Of a DNA stretch of 7,416 nt, positions 7,207 to 7,416 are shown one piece after another. How positions within the stretch are numbered: the stretch's first letter is position 1; each line of letters starts with the position of its first letter. A model generated the notes under the pieces. That model did not search any database. It was not told where the DNA came from and saw only the letters and a program-made list of their open reading frames with translations. Both the position numbers and the translations under genes were made by a program. Source of the stretch: Rhodobacterales bacterium UBA5972 (GTDB taxonomy: Bacteria; Pseudomonadota; Alphaproteobacteria; Rhodobacterales; Rhodobacteraceae); assembly GCA_002430125.1 (NCBI GenBank), contig DJBQ01000026.1:1-7416 (forward strand), in the 5' to 3' direction.

Positions 7207-7226
7207 GCCGGTCAATTTTAGCCGGC
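7207..7226. repeat. Short inverted repeat GCCGG-N10-CCGGC, possible operator
   Basis: GCCGG at 7207-7211 and CCGGC at 7222-7226 form a 5-bp inverted repeat centred on ATTTTA. It lies over the likely -10 element of the promoter for the - strand transporter. A dimeric repressor could bind there, but CCGG is itself palindromic and such short repeats are frequent in GC-rich DNA, so the evidence is thin. Confidence 0.25.
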
Positions 7227-7244
7227 AGTGATCTCGGCCTTGAA
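7215..7244 (-). promoter_or_regulatory. Possible promoter of the - strand SLC13 gene
   Basis: Read on the - strand, TAAAAT (complement of 7215-7220) matches the -10 consensus at five of six positions. TTCAAG (complement of 7239-7244) lies 18 bases upstream as a weak -35. Transcription would start near 7208, giving a leader of about 35 bases before the start codon at 7173. Confidence 0.4.
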
Positions 7245-7269
7245 CCCCTTATGCCCTGTGTCATATAGA
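7240..7269 (+). promoter_or_regulatory. Possible promoter of the yebC-type gene
   Basis: TTGAAC at 7240-7245 and TATAGA at 7264-7269 are separated by 18 bases. CATATA at 7262-7267 with a 16-base spacer is an alternative -10. Transcription would begin near 7276, about 27 bases before the ATG at 7303. The -35 overlaps that of the divergent promoter. Confidence 0.45.
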
Positions 7270-7302
7270 GACGCAAATCCAACACCGCGACGGAGAGCAA
7301 AC

Positions 7303-7416
7303 ATGGCCGGCCATTCAAAATGGGCAAATATTCAGCACCGCAAAGGGCGGCAGGATGCAGTGCGTTCCAAACTGTTTTCCAAACTGGCCAAAGAAATCAC
7401 CGTTGCCGCAAAAATG
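7303..7416 (+). CDS. yebC: YebC/PmpR (TACO1) family protein, N-terminal part only
   Basis: The first 38 codons of this gene run off the window end without a stop. The start, [18 protein letters not shown], followed by [16 protein letters not shown], is the highly conserved N-terminus of the YebC/PmpR/TACO1 family. Full-length members are about 240-250 residues and cytoplasmic. They were long annotated as transcriptional regulators; more recent work links members to relief of ribosome stalling at proline-rich stretches. GGAGAG at 7292-7297, 5 bases before ATG 7303, is a good Shine-Dalgarno site and fixes the start. In many proteobacteria yebC lies near ruvC/ruvA/ruvB, which would be beyond this window. 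The truncation is due to the window edge, not a mutation. Confidence 0.95.
   Translation, partial: MAGHSKWANIQHRKGRQDAVRSKLFSKLAKEITVAAKM

Noticed and set aside
7037..7327. 96-codon frame on the - strand across the intergenic gap
   Set aside because: It overlaps the start of yebC, the gap and the transporter N-terminus in a different frame; Arg/Pro-rich with no recognisable domain.

Overview
The window looks like ordinary chromosome from an alphaproteobacterium, most likely the Rhodobacterales/Roseobacter group. I base this on the gene order (6S RNA, then 5-formyltetrahydrofolate cyclo-ligase, then a YmdB-family phosphoesterase), on the protein sequences, and on the fairly GC-rich codon use. 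No mobile element, CRISPR array, phage gene or tRNA is visible. The lineage is an inference from recognition, not from a search.

Positions 1-330 hold no protein gene that I can support. They contain a sigma70-like promoter (TTGAAT, 17 bases, TATATC) followed by a structured RNA of about 170 nt. I call it 6S RNA (ssrS): a long terminal stem (71-81 with 227-237), an open central region with a small hairpin on its 3' side, and an apical arm. From 331 to 5373 five genes run on the + strand with gaps of 38 bases or less, or with 4-base stop/start overlaps, and probably form one operon: 5-formyl-THF cyclo-ligase, YmdB-like metallophosphoesterase, two tandem and clearly related EamA/DMT transporters, and an SLC13-type transporter with two internal RCK_C (TrkA-C) domains. 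The 6S promoter may read into this operon, as in the ssrS-ygfA arrangement of E. coli.

A second SLC13/RCK_C transporter lies on the - strand at 5392-7173, tail to tail with the first and only 18 bases away. A hairpin in that junction could act on both transcripts. The two proteins share architecture, length (592 and 593 aa) and C-terminal sequence, but differ at the motifs that form the transport site in the family.

The 129-base gap at 7174-7302 carries possible divergent promoters. The window ends inside the first 38 codons of a yebC-type (YebC/PmpR/TACO1) gene.

The genes combine one-carbon metabolism, a global transcription-regulating RNA, a phosphoesterase and several inner-membrane transporters of unknown substrate. 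I found no convincing new system. The points most worth checking are the coupled DMT pair, the diverged convergent SLC13-RCK pair, and an Asn-to-Asp change at a metal-ligand position of the YmdB protein.
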